Source of the DNA: JBBDRJ01 sp963766295
GTDB lineage: Bacteria; Actinomycetota; JAICYB01
Direction: 5' to 3'
Assembly (NCBI GenBank): GCA_963766295.1
Contig: CAVXYW010000002.1
Span: 248,001-312,000, forward strand
DNA length: 64,000 bases
Part shown: positions 32,959 through 41,857 of the stretch, piece after piece
How positions within the stretch are numbered: the stretch's first letter is position 1
Layout of the letters: every line of letters starts with the position of its first letter
Translations under genes and position numbers: made by a program
Notes under the pieces: generated by a model
Database searches by the model: none
What the model was told of the DNA's origin: nothing
What the model saw: the letters and a program-made list of their open reading frames with translations, nothing else

Positions 32959-34035
32959 GTGAGCGGTCTGCGCGCTGAAGTTCAGGGACCCGGCAGCCGA
33001 TCCAATACAAGGATGCTCAGACGAGTCTTGTTCCTCATCGCACCGGTCGCTATGTGCATGTTCCATGCGCAGGCGCCGGCCGCCGCACAGAGCGCGAGTC
33101 CGGCCTGCTCGACCTTCGATACGGGCAACCAACAGACGAACGGTTTCAGGGCCGGTGAGGCAATGGTCATCCGAGGGACCGGCTTTGGAATGAGATCCAC
33201 GGTCGTTGCCACATTCCGCCAAGGCACGCGAGCAGCGGAGCTCGGCCGGGTTCAAACCAGTGACCTCGGAGCGTTTTCGATGCCGGCGGCGTCCATTCCG
33301 GACACGGCCGAGCCCGGGAACGGATCGTTGGTGGTGGTCGACGGACCCAGGTCGGCGACATGTGGTCTGACGATCGAAGCCGGGCCGGCTCGTGGTACCG
33401 GGGAGTCGGACACGCCCACAGCGCTGTTCATCGGTTGGGGGATTGCGCTGGCGATCGTTGCCGCCCTGCTGGCCATCATCACTTTGAGGCGCTGGCAGCG
33501 CGGCCGCCTACACCGGGCCATGGCCGACCTTCCGCAAGGTCAGGCCGATCTCGAGGCCGATGAGAACGAGGCCGGTGAAAGGGAACCTCGTGCGCCCGCG
33601 CGCGTTCCCTGGCTAGAGCTCGACGACGCGGAGATCGTCGAGTTCGGCGCCGAGGAACTACGCACAACCTCACTCGAAGACGACGACGACCTCGAAGAGG
33701 AAGAGGACGAGGACATCGCCAGCCTCAGCGAGGACGAGCTTCAAGATCTGATCGACGAGCTCGAGGAAGACCACGATGAAGAGGTCGAAGAAGAACCGCC
33801 CAAGCGGCAACGTCGCAGGGTGGTCCATCGCGAACGTCCGGAGCGAGAACAAGACGAGCGGTTGATTGCGGTCACCGTCCCGCCCGAAGAATCCGATGAG
33901 GACGAGCAGCCCCTGCCACAGCCACCATCGCGTGGTCGCCGTCCTCGTCCCGGACCCGGACGATCCGGCAACAATGTCGATCGTTTGAAGGACGCCGTGA
34001 AGGATTGGCAGACACGATCCTCCGACGATTTTTGA
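32959..34035 (+). CDS. Exported membrane protein with acidic cytoplasmic tail; function unknown
   Basis: 358 aa from GTG 32959 (alternative ATG at 33013 directly before the signal-like MLRRVLFLIAPVAMCMF). The exported part (about 45-150) contains two cysteines and GEAMVIRGTGFGMRSTVVAT, reminiscent of Ig-like/IPT beta-sandwich modules. A membrane helix (about 157-176, LFIGWGIALAIVAALLAIIT) is followed by a cytoplasmic tail of about 180 residues that is strongly acidic around 220-275 (many consecutive Asp/Glu) and then proline/arginine rich. Such a tail may bind a basic partner. No family recognised. It follows the 42-aa membrane protein by three bases. Confidence 0.6.
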   Translation: MSGLRAEVQGPGSRSNTRMLRRVLFLIAPVAMCMFHAQAPAAAQSASPACSTFDTGNQQTNGFRAGEAMVIRGTGFGMRSTVVATFRQGTRAAELGRVQTSDLGAFSMPAASIPDTAEPGNGSLVVVDGPRSATCGLTIEAGPARGTGESDTPTALFIGWGIALAIVAALLAIITLRRWQRGRLHRAMADLPQGQADLEADENEAGEREPRAPARVPWLELDDAEIVEFGAEELRTTSLEDDDDLEEEEDEDIASLSEDELQDLIDELEEDHDEEVEEEPPKRQRRRVVHRERPEREQDERLIAVTVPPEESDEDEQPLPQPPSRGRRPRPGPGRSGNNVDRLKDAVKDWQTRSSDDF

Positions 34036-34194
34036 AGGATCTGCCGGGAAAGGCCTGTCGTCGGTAGGTAGGCGGTTTCTGGATCCCTTGTGTCGCAAGG
34101 GCTGTAGCGCCACCGTCCTTGCGCACGAAGTCACGTAGCAGGTCAGAGCCCTCGAGATTGACCAAACCGATCGTCTTGTGAAGCATGGCCGATC

Positions 34195-34986
34195 GTGGGG
34201 GATTTCTACGTTGGGACTTCGGGGTTTGCGTCGCCTGTCATGCGCGACGCCGTTCCATCGACTACGGCATCTGCTCCCGATCTCTTAGCCGGCTACGGCA
34301 CGTTGTTCGGCGCCGTCGAACTCGATTCCGTTTTCTATCGCCGTCCTTCTCTGGAGACGGTGGTGAGCTGGTGTGAGGCGACGGCGGATGACTTTCGCTT
34401 CGCGGTACGTGCGCCGCGTGAGATAACCCACGTCGAAAGACTCGGGTTGCCACTTCAGACAGAACAGTTCGTGCGATCGCTCACTGCTCTGGGGCCTCGG
34501 CTGGGAGTGATTCTGTTCACCACTCCGCCGACGTTCGCTTGCGATGTCGATCGTTTCCGCGCGGTGATCGAGTCGATACCGCGCGGCATCAGAACGGCGT
34601 GGGAGTTTCGTCATCCCTCGTGGATCTGTCCGGATGTATTGGAGCTTCTCGCGTCGCGCGATTCGTGTCCCGTGATCGTCGAAGCGACGGAGCTCATGGC
34701 TCCGAGCAAGCTCTTGCCCGGTGGGCCACTAGCCGAGCGCTGGGAGTTTCCCTTCGTGTACACGCGGTTCCGCCGCGAGTCCTACACGTATGCGGATCTG
34801 GTCGTGTGGGGAGACATGCTTGCCGACGTCGTCGGAGAAGGACGCGACGTGTACGCCTTCTTCCGTCAGTCGGCGGAGGCCACCTGTTACGCGACGGCGA
34901 TGGGCGAGTTGCTGGCCGAAGCCAAAACCGCGACCTTCGCCGAGCCGTCCCTCAGCCCCGAGCCAGTGCAGACAGCGAACCGGTAA
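34195..34986 (+). CDS. DUF72 family protein (YecE-like)
   Basis: 263 aa from GTG 34195. FYVGTSGFASP at the N-terminus, ELDSVFYRRPSLETVVSWCE, FRFAVRAPREITH, VILFTTPPTFACD and TAWEFRHPSW are the conserved blocks of the DUF72 TIM-barrel family. The biochemical role of the family is not established. It overlaps the convergent membrane protein gene by 35 bases at its 3' end. The 159 bases upstream hold no convincing gene. The usual family length is 230-280 aa, so it is complete. Confidence 0.88.
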   Translation: MGDFYVGTSGFASPVMRDAVPSTTASAPDLLAGYGTLFGAVELDSVFYRRPSLETVVSWCEATADDFRFAVRAPREITHVERLGLPLQTEQFVRSLTALGPRLGVILFTTPPTFACDVDRFRAVIESIPRGIRTAWEFRHPSWICPDVLELLASRDSCPVIVEATELMAPSKLLPGGPLAERWEFPFVYTRFRRESYTYADLVVWGDMLADVVGEGRDVYAFFRQSAEATCYATAMGELLAEAKTATFAEPSLSPEPVQTANR

Positions 34987-35629
34987 ACACCGCGACGAAG
35001 CACAGCAGTATCGCGAGGTAAAGGATGCCGGTAGCCGACATGATCGATCGCGTTCGAACCAGGTGCTGGATCATCGCGTTCAGCACCCCGGTGAAGGCGG
35101 CGAACGCGATCGCCGTCCAAGCTCCGAGGAGCTGGACGCCCGTGGCGTCGATGACAAGCCACGCCGTTGCTCCGATGAACAAGGCGATGCTTGCCCACAA
35201 GAACCAGACGAGCCGGGCGATCGGTTTGGTTCCCAAACGCGGCTGATTGAGGTGCCAGTGACCCAGAAGCATCGCGTTGGTCACGGCGCCCAATAGTGCT
35301 GCGGAGGCGAAGGCTTCGAGTTTCAGGTCCGATCCCGTGGCCAGTGCGAAGAGCCCGGCTGCGGCGGCGATGAGACCTAAAGCGAGATCAATCTTTCGAT
35401 AGATGGCGGCGAACGTGACGAGTGACAGAGCTGTCAACGCAAAAGCGGGGTAATAACCGAAGCCCGCCGCGGCACTCAGGCCCGCGCTTACGAGCCAGAC
35501 GACCTTGAAGTGTCCCGGCTGTACCTCGCCCCACAAACGAGTGATTGCCCCGAACATGATCGCCCCAACGGCCCAGCTCAAGAAGACGAGCGTGAGCACC
35601 TCAGTGGGTGGGGGTGTGGCGACGATCAC
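34952..35629 (-). CDS. Integral membrane protein of unknown function
   Basis: 225 aa with about seven hydrophobic segments, beginning with VLTLVFLSWAVGAIMFGAI and ending in a helix near ILYLAILLCFVAVF. A conserved-looking LLGHWHLNQPRLG loop between helices four and five carries two histidines. I do not recognise the family. It overlaps DUF72 convergently by 35 bases and is divergent from the MBL-fold gene at 35699. Hydrophobic periodicity and codon use make it a real gene. Confidence 0.7.
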   Translation of the reverse strand: MIVATPPPTEVLTLVFLSWAVGAIMFGAITRLWGEVQPGHFKVVWLVSAGLSAAAGFGYYPAFALTALSLVTFAAIYRKIDLALGLIAAAAGLFALATGSDLKLEAFASAALLGAVTNAMLLGHWHLNQPRLGTKPIARLVWFLWASIALFIGATAWLVIDATGVQLLGAWTAIAFAAFTGVLNAMIQHLVRTRSIMSATGILYLAILLCFVAVFTGSLSALARG

Positions 35630-35698
35630 GGCTTGAGGCTAACGCGAAGGTGTCGATCGAAATCGCGTGGCGGACGGCGCGCGGTCATCATCTGAGGT

Positions 35699-36304
35699 GT
35701 GTTGCTCGAACGGTTCGTTAACGGCCGGGCCCGGTCGAATGCCTACGTCTACGCCCCCAGTGACGAAGGCGAGCGGCCCGCCCTCCTCGTCGATGCGGGA
35801 GTTGGAGCCGGGGACAAGGTCATAGACCTCGTAGCCGCCGAAGGACTGACGCCCAAGGCCGTCGTCCTCACGCACGGCCATCCCGATCACATCTGGACGG
35901 CGCGCCAGCTCTCCGACCGTTTCGAGATCCCCGCGTACATGCACCGACGCGACTTCCGTTGGTTCTTCGTGCGCCGTCCGCGACCGCGCCGTCTGGAACC
36001 ACTTCACGGTGGAGACCACGTGGATGCCGGTCCGATGGGCGTCGACGTGATCCATACGCCGGGACATTCGGGTGGAAGTGTTTGTTTCGTCCTAGAGGGC
36101 CTTTGCTTCAGCGGCGACACCGTGATGTCCGGGACGGTGGGGCAGACCATGTTCCCTGGTGGCAACGCCGTCGCCCTCAGAGAGTCGATCCGCTCGAAGT
36201 TGCTACCGTTGCCGGACGACTTGAAGCTCCTGCCCGGACACGGCGGCGACACGACCGTGGGAGCCGAGCGGGAACTCTGGAAACGATTCACGAAGGGGGA
36301 TTAG
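35699..36304 (+). CDS. Metallo-beta-lactamase-fold hydrolase (glyoxalase II-like)
   Basis: 201 aa from GTG 35699. The metal motif THGHPDHIW (H59, H61, D63, H64), the HTPGHSGGS histidine, the bridging aspartate in FSGDTVM and the late LLPGHGGDT histidine form a complete dinuclear site. Size and order match small glyoxalase II-like hydrolases in Actinobacteria. Substrate is unknown; thioester or lactone hydrolysis is possible. It is followed by an acyl-CoA synthetase gene after six bases, so the two are probably cotranscribed. Confidence 0.85.
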   Translation: MLLERFVNGRARSNAYVYAPSDEGERPALLVDAGVGAGDKVIDLVAAEGLTPKAVVLTHGHPDHIWTARQLSDRFEIPAYMHRRDFRWFFVRRPRPRRLEPLHGGDHVDAGPMGVDVIHTPGHSGGSVCFVLEGLCFSGDTVMSGTVGQTMFPGGNAVALRESIRSKLLPLPDDLKLLPGHGGDTTVGAERELWKRFTKGD

Positions 36305-36310
36305 GGGACG

Positions 36311-37852
36311 ATGGACATCCTGGCGATGCACGCCGAAGGCCGGCCAGACGCGCCGGCAGTTATCGACGACCGACTCGGTGAAGAGCCGAGGATCCTCACC
36401 TACAAAGAGCTGAACGAGACTGCGAACCGCGTTGCGAATTCGCTTCAGTCGCTCGGCGTCAAGCTCGGCGACAAGGTCATAACCGTCGGTGACAACGCCG
36501 TCGAGCACTTCATCTGCACGGCGGCGGTTTCGAAGATGGCCGGAACGAGCGTCCCTATGAACTACCGCTTGAAGCCGAAGGAGATGGCCTACCAGATCGA
36601 CAATTCTGACTGTGTGGCCATATTCGTCGGTCCCAATCAGATCGACGCGGTGGAGAAGGCACGTCGGGGCACGCCCAATCTTCGCCATGCGATCGCGTGG
36701 GGTGCCGAAGCCGTGCCCGAAGGCTGGCTAAGGCTTTCCGATCTGATCGAGCAAGGCGCACCTACCGAGACGGAGGTCCCCGAAGGCGCCACCGGCGGAC
36801 TGATGTTGTATACGTCGGGCACAACCGGGAACCCAAAAGGCGCGCACCGCAAGGCCGGCATCTCCGGCGCAACCGGGAGCACGGGCGGAAGTTTTTTCGG
36901 CGTGCAGATCGGAACACCGCATCTCGCGGCCGGACCGCTGTACCACTCGGCTCCCTACGCGTTCGCTTCGGCCGGCATCGCCACCGGCGGCGGCGTCGTC
37001 GTTATGCCGCGTTTCGACCCCGAGGACGCACTGCGACTGATCGACAAACACAAGGCGACGTGGACGTTCATGGCGCCGACGTTGCTCGCCCGTATCGCCA
37101 ATCTTTCGGACGACGTCAAGAAGCGCTACGACGTGTCGGCCATGACCTCGATCGTTTGCGCCGCCGCGCCGTGTCCGTTCGAACTCAAGCGCAAGATCAT
37201 CGACCTGTTCGGTCCGGCGCTGTGGGAGTTCTACGGCGCGTCGGAGACGGGGATGAACACCCTGATGTCTCCCGAGGAGCACCTGAAGAAGCCCGGCGCG
37301 TGCGGGAAAGTCATCGAAGGCCAGGACATCAAGATCATCGACGACGAAGGCAACGAGTGTCCGCCGGGGACGCCGGGGGAGATCTACATCAAGGCTGAGG
37401 GGATCGTCGACGAGTACTACAAGAACGAGGAAGCCACCAAGGAGGCCTGGCGCGGCGACTACTTCACCGTTGGCGACGTCGGCTACTTCGACGAGGACGG
37501 ATACCTCTACATCTCCGACCGCAAGAAGGACATGATCATCTCGGGCGGAGTCAACATCTACTGCGCGGAGATCGAGAACGCCATCCATGCGCATCCGAAG
37601 GTCTGGGACGTCGCCGTCATCGGGATCCCGAACGAAGAGTTCGGCGAGCAGGTGCACGCGATCGTTCAACCGAAACCCGGTGACACGCTGACTGAAGGCG
37701 ATGTGATCGCTTGGGTCGGCGAGAAGATCGCCGATTACAAGAAGCCACGGTCGGTTGAGTTCAGAGATGACTTTCCAAGGGACGACGCGGGCAAGATCCG
37801 CAAGAGGGACCTTCGCGAGCCGTTCTGGGCTGACCGGAAAACGCGCGTTTAG
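36311..37852 (+). CDS. Acyl-CoA synthetase (AMP-forming)
   Basis: 513 aa. ANL superfamily: LMLYTSGTTGNPKGAHR (phosphate-binding loop, about 165-181), EFYGASETGMNTL (adenylate motif), YISDRKKDMIISGGVNIYC (hinge region) and the C-terminal catalytic lysine in RDDAGKIRKRDL. The enzyme activates a carboxylate with ATP to an acyl-adenylate and then to its CoA thioester. Residues near the pocket do not let me choose a chain length. The start ATG has purine-rich sequence upstream. It lies between the MBL hydrolase and the F420 protein and may belong to a fatty or organic acid degradation unit. Confidence 0.9.
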   Translation: MDILAMHAEGRPDAPAVIDDRLGEEPRILTYKELNETANRVANSLQSLGVKLGDKVITVGDNAVEHFICTAAVSKMAGTSVPMNYRLKPKEMAYQIDNSDCVAIFVGPNQIDAVEKARRGTPNLRHAIAWGAEAVPEGWLRLSDLIEQGAPTETEVPEGATGGLMLYTSGTTGNPKGAHRKAGISGATGSTGGSFFGVQIGTPHLAAGPLYHSAPYAFASAGIATGGGVVVMPRFDPEDALRLIDKHKATWTFMAPTLLARIANLSDDVKKRYDVSAMTSIVCAAAPCPFELKRKIIDLFGPALWEFYGASETGMNTLMSPEEHLKKPGACGKVIEGQDIKIIDDEGNECPPGTPGEIYIKAEGIVDEYYKNEEATKEAWRGDYFTVGDVGYFDEDGYLYISDRKKDMIISGGVNIYCAEIENAIHAHPKVWDVAVIGIPNEEFGEQVHAIVQPKPGDTLTEGDVIAWVGEKIADYKKPRSVEFRDDFPRDDAGKIRKRDLREPFWADRKTRV

Positions 37853-37866
37853 GCTCTAACCCCCTC

Positions 37867-39118
37867 ATGAGCCATTGGAAAGAGCTTTTCTCTGAGATCG
37901 TCGCGACCGACGTCTGTTGCGGCTGCGCCGCATGCGTCGTGGTTTGCCCCCACCACGTCCTGGACTACGACTACGACCTAGAGAAACCCTTCCAGACCGA
38001 TGTCGCCCGCCCGGACAGCTGCTCTCACGGTGAAACCGGCTGCGAGATCTGCGCGCTGGCCTGCCCCAGGCTCGATCACGAGCTCGGGATCTGGCGATGG
38101 AACTGGCCGCAGCTGGAGCAGGCAGCTACACGGCAAGACTCGCAGCTCGGACGACACTTTCGGCTCGTACATCGAGGTCGTCGTTGCCCGGGCAAAAGAC
38201 CCAGAGGTAGTAAAGAAGGCTCAAGACGGCGGCATAGGTTCGGCGATCCTCATCCATGGCCTGGAGACCGGCGCTCTGGACGGCGGCGTCGTATCGGCCT
38301 TCGACGGCAACCAGATGACGTCACCGATGCTGGTCAAGACCAAGGACGAGGTCCTCGGCACGGCCAAGTCTCGTTACACGTATTGCGCGACTCCGCTGGC
38401 CCTCAAAGATGCGAAGGCGCAGCGTCTACGCAAGGTCGCGATGGTAGGCGTGTCGTGCGAGATATCGTCGGCTCCCAAGATGGCGTACTCCGGTGTTCGG
38501 ACGTGGTCCAACCGCATCGCGCTGACTGTCGGCCTGATGTGCTCGGAGACCTTCCTTCCGCAGCCCTTCCTCGAGCAGAAGATCCAGGGCGACTACGGCA
38601 TCGACATCTCGAAGGTCTCCAAGATCAACATCAAGGGCAAGGTCGTCATCGAGATGGAAGATGGAAGCGAGACGAACATCCCCTTGGACGAATGCCGCAG
38701 CTTCGCGCGCGACTGGGGCTGCCCGTTCTGCCCGGACTTCGCGGCCGAACACGCCGACATCTCACTCGGTGGCTTGGGGATGGAGGGCTGGTCGATGGTC
38801 GTGGTTCGCACGGACCGCGGCGAGGCGTACTGGAAGAGCATGGTCGATGCCGGGATCGTTGAAGTTCGGCCGGCCTCCGAGGAGGCCAAGGCCTACGACC
38901 TAATGGAGCGTCTCGCGAAGAGACAGCGCCGCCGCACTCGGAACATAGAGCTGTGGATGAGCCAGGGGCGCGTCGAGCCGTGGAACGCCGAGGAAGCGGA
39001 GAAGACCTACAAGCGGGGCACACCGGAAGCGGGATTCAAGCCGGACGGCGCACGATCGGCAGCTCCGCTGTCGCAGGTTTCGATGGTCGGTCCGTCGCCA
39101 AAAGGGAACCTCGCCTGA
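37867..39118 (+). pseudogene. Coenzyme F420 hydrogenase/dehydrogenase beta-subunit family protein, frameshifted
   Basis: Two frames together make one protein of about 416 aa; the span is one base longer than a multiple of three. From ATG 37867 the first frame gives CCGCAACVVVCPHHVLDY and CEICALACPRLD, two cysteine clusters for Fe-S binding. From about 38130 the second frame gives LHGKTRSSDDTFGSYIEVV, AQDGGIGSAILIHGLETG, GLMCSETFLPQPFL, CPFCPDFAAEHADISLGG, the FrhB-type flavin and F420 domain. The extra base lies between about 38075 and 38140. Family members transfer electrons between F420H2 and Fe-S/flavin partners. Because both halves are well conserved, sequence error or recent mutation is likelier than long decay. 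Start and end are natural. Confidence 0.8.
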
Positions 39119-40134
39119 CGCAAGCCGAGCGCGAGATCACCGAGCCCGTGGAGTTGTGCACGAAGGCCGGTGCGCTGAACACGGACGCCGTCGGATGGAC
39201 GCGAAGCCCGCTGCACGACTGCACCCTTCCGCGCTCATGGGGACGACGTAAGCGCTGGGACTTCTGGTGCATCACCGGACCCGGCGTCGCGATGAACGTC
39301 ACTTACGCGGACGTCGACTACATCGGCCTGGCCGATGTTTGGTTCCGCGACTTCGGCACGAAGGCGGAGGTATCGCACTCGGCGGTGCGGCCGCTGGCCC
39401 GAGGCGTTTCGTTACCCGACCGCGTCGGCGGCTCACCGTTGCGGCTCGACGGCTCGGGTTTTTCACTGACGATCGACGAGGTGGACGGCGGGACGCGGAT
39501 CCGCGCCGCTTTCAAATCCTTCGAGGCCGACGTGCTCGTGCGGCGTCCGGAAGGTCACGAGTCGCTGGGTGTCGTTATCCCGTGGTCGTCGCGTCGCTTC
39601 CAGTACACGAACAAGGACGTCGCCCGGCCGGCCGAAGGATCCGTCCAGTGGCGCGACGCGACCTATCAACTGTCGCCGGACGGTTCGGCCTGGGGGTGTC
39701 TCGACTTCGGCCGCGGGAAGTGGCCGTACAGGACGAAGTGGAACTGGGGAGCGGGAGCCGGGATCGTTCACGTAGCCGGAGGTCCGGTTACCGTCGGTGT
39801 GCAACTAGGCGGCAAGTGGACGGACGGCACAGGCATGACCGAGAACTCGCTGTGTGTCGACGGCCGGCTCTCGAAGATCTCAGAAGAGCTGGAGTGGGGC
39901 TACGACACAAGCGATTGGCTGCGACCGTGGACGATCAGGACGCCGTCTCGTCGAGTCGATCTCGCGTTCAACCCTGTCCATGACAAGCGTTCCCGCTTAG
40001 AGCTTGGTGTTGCTTCGTCCTCCGTGGACCAGTGCTTCGGCACCTACTCGGGCACTGTCGTCCCGGACGACGGCCGTGCGCTCGCGCTCGACGACGTGTT
40101 CGGGTGGGCCGAGGAGGCGACGTGGCGCTGGTGA
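39115..40134 (+). CDS. DUF2804 family protein
   Basis: About 339 aa if read from CTG 39115, which overlaps the previous stop as CTGA; the first standard start in frame is GTG 39148, inside the conserved ITEPVELC block. Family signatures: TEPVELCTKAGALN, VGWTRSPLHDCTLP, GRRKRWDFWCITGP, WPYRTKWNWGAGAG and LELGVASSSVDQCFGTYSG. DUF2804 proteins are widespread in Actinobacteria and uncharacterised; their fold is probably beta-rich. No membrane segment is seen. The uncertain start is the only odd feature. It converges with the Fpg gene after nine bases. Confidence 0.82.
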   Translation: MTQAEREITEPVELCTKAGALNTDAVGWTRSPLHDCTLPRSWGRRKRWDFWCITGPGVAMNVTYADVDYIGLADVWFRDFGTKAEVSHSAVRPLARGVSLPDRVGGSPLRLDGSGFSLTIDEVDGGTRIRAAFKSFEADVLVRRPEGHESLGVVIPWSSRRFQYTNKDVARPAEGSVQWRDATYQLSPDGSAWGCLDFGRGKWPYRTKWNWGAGAGIVHVAGGPVTVGVQLGGKWTDGTGMTENSLCVDGRLSKISEELEWGYDTSDWLRPWTIRTPSRRVDLAFNPVHDKRSRLELGVASSSVDQCFGTYSGTVVPDDGRALALDDVFGWAEEATWRW

Positions 40135-40142
40135 TTCGCGAG

Positions 40143-40973
40143 CTACTTCTGACAGCTCCGGCAGTAGAACGTCGTGCGGCCGCCGAGTCTCACCGATTGC
40201 AATGGACGATCGCACCGCGGGCAACCGACCTTCGGTGATCCCGACATCCCCAGTTGCTTGGACGCATGCCTGCGCACGCTGAGAAGAGGCAAGCGTGCGT
40301 CGCCTCCTGCGCGCTGCGCCTTCACGGCGCGTGCGAGGATGCGACGCAGCGCCTTGTGCAACACGACGATCTCTTCTTCGTCCAATGAGCTGGCCGGACG
40401 CCGCGGGTCGATACCCGCCGCGTGCAGCGCCTCGTCCGCATAGATGTTCCCCACGCCGGCGAGGAACGTCTGGTCGAGGAGGACTGCTTTGATGGCCGCG
40501 TCGCGCTTGCCCAAGGCATCGAGCAGATACTGAGCAGGAACCACCAACGCGTCCGGTCCGAACGCCCACGCTATGTCGGCGATCTCGTTTCGCGTAACGA
40601 CTTTCACGTAACCCAACCTCCGGGAGTTGCGGTAGCGGAATTGGCTGCCGGAATCGAGATCGAGCAGGACCCGGTCCCAGTGATGCACCGGAGCGTCCGG
40701 CGTTTCAATCATCGGACGTCCCGTCATACCGAAATGCAGGGCGAGCACCGGAGCGTCGGGCTTTCCGCGCTGAGGTTCCGTGAAGATCGCCAGCATCTTG
40801 CCGCTACGATCGACCGAGCTCACGCGACGGCCCTTCATACGGCGTGAAGCCGTCCAGGGAGTCGTGTTCTTGAGCATCCAGTCGTCGAGAAAGCGCGCAC
40901 GAGTGATCGTCCGGCCGACGACATGTTCTTCGACGACTCCGCGGAACCCTTCGACCTCGGGAAGCTCTGGCAT
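40143..40973 (-). CDS. mutM: Formamidopyrimidine-DNA glycosylase
   Basis: 276 aa. The start must be ATG 40973 because the mature N-terminus has to be the catalytic proline of MPELPEVE; an ATG two codons earlier would destroy it. Other features: the beta-hairpin lysine in DRSGKMLAI, the helix-two-turn-helix in AGVGNIYADEALHAAGI, and a C-terminal zinc finger CPRCDRPL...FYCRSC with four cysteines. The enzyme removes oxidised purines such as 8-oxoguanine and nicks the strand by beta/delta elimination. Complete and intact. It could be a Nei-like paralogue, but the GVGNIYADE motif and zinc finger favour Fpg. It is divergent from the F420 oxidoreductase at 41015. Confidence 0.9.
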   Translation of the reverse strand: MPELPEVEGFRGVVEEHVVGRTITRARFLDDWMLKNTTPWTASRRMKGRRVSSVDRSGKMLAIFTEPQRGKPDAPVLALHFGMTGRPMIETPDAPVHHWDRVLLDLDSGSQFRYRNSRRLGYVKVVTRNEIADIAWAFGPDALVVPAQYLLDALGKRDAAIKAVLLDQTFLAGVGNIYADEALHAAGIDPRRPASSLDEEEIVVLHKALRRILARAVKAQRAGGDARLPLLSVRRHASKQLGMSGSPKVGCPRCDRPLQSVRLGGRTTFYCRSCQK

Positions 40974-41014
40974 GCTCACGGCCTCTTAAAGGGAGCCGAT
41001 ACGCTCCATCTGCG

Positions 41015-41857
41015 ATGAACATCGGAATTGCGCTCCCACACTACGGTTCGGACTCCTCGCTGCAGCGAGTAGTCGATATCGCGGCGGAGTGTGAGCGGCT
41101 GGGCTTCGACTCCGTTTGGGTGTCGGATCACATCGTTTTCGATCTCGAGAAGTACGGTGGTTCGCCGGAGCTGATCGGAAGTGTCGAGCCGCTGGCGACT
41201 CTGGCCGTTCTGGCCGCGACCACGACGAATGTGCGCCTTGGCACGATGGTTCTCTGCAACGAGTTCCGCCATCCAGTCGTCCTCGCCAAGCAGGCGGCCA
41301 CCGTAGACATCGCTTCTGGCGGTCGTTTGGAGCTCGGTATCGGTGCGGGGTGGTACGAGCGCGAGTTCGCGATGGCCGGCCTCGAATTCCCGCGCGCCGG
41401 CGTCCGTCTCGAGCGGCTGCGAGAAGCTGTGGAAGTCCTAAAGCTTTGCTTCACTGGCGAGCCCGTGACATACCGGGGCCGTCACTATCAACTCGACGAG
41501 ATGGTCGCCCTACCCGCGCCGACACAGAAGCCGCGTCCGACGATCTGGGTTGGCGGAAAGGGCGATCGAGCGATGAGTTTGATCTCCGAGGTGGCGGACG
41601 GCTGGAACGCGGCGTGGTTCCAGGACGTTGCAGCCTATGCCGAACGGGCGTCGAAGCTCGGCGACTCCACGGTTCGTCGCTCGGTTGCTCAGTACGCCCA
41701 TGGCTCGGCTCAGGAAATGGTCGACCGGCTGCTCGCCTTCGCCGAAGTTGGGGTCGAACACGCGATCATGTGCTTCAGCACGGTTCCTTTCGGTCTTGAC
41801 GACCCGGAAGAAATAGGCATCTTCGCGGAGCGAGTCCTTCCGCATGTCAAGAACTGA
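41015..41857 (+). CDS. LLM-class F420-dependent oxidoreductase
   Basis: 280 aa. MNIGIALPHYGSDSSLQRVV, ECERLGFDSVWVSDHIVF, LGTMVLCNEFRHPVVLAKQAATVD and GIGAGWYEREF are the conserved TIM-barrel blocks of bacterial luciferase-like F420 enzymes. PRPTIWVGGKGDRAM binds the cofactor phosphate. Substrate unknown. It supports F420 use in this organism together with the FrhB-like gene nearby. It overlaps the HAD gene by 14 bases, implying coupling. Confidence 0.88.
   Translation: MNIGIALPHYGSDSSLQRVVDIAAECERLGFDSVWVSDHIVFDLEKYGGSPELIGSVEPLATLAVLAATTTNVRLGTMVLCNEFRHPVVLAKQAATVDIASGGRLELGIGAGWYEREFAMAGLEFPRAGVRLERLREAVEVLKLCFTGEPVTYRGRHYQLDEMVALPAPTQKPRPTIWVGGKGDRAMSLISEVADGWNAAWFQDVAAYAERASKLGDSTVRRSVAQYAHGSAQEMVDRLLAFAEVGVEHAIMCFSTVPFGLDDPEEIGIFAERVLPHVKN

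Noticed and set aside
36728..37669. Long minus-strand frame (313 codons) opposite the acyl-CoA synthetase
   Set aside because: It lies wholly opposite a gene with complete ANL motifs; its sequence is low-complexity and acidic as expected for a shadow frame in GC-rich DNA.
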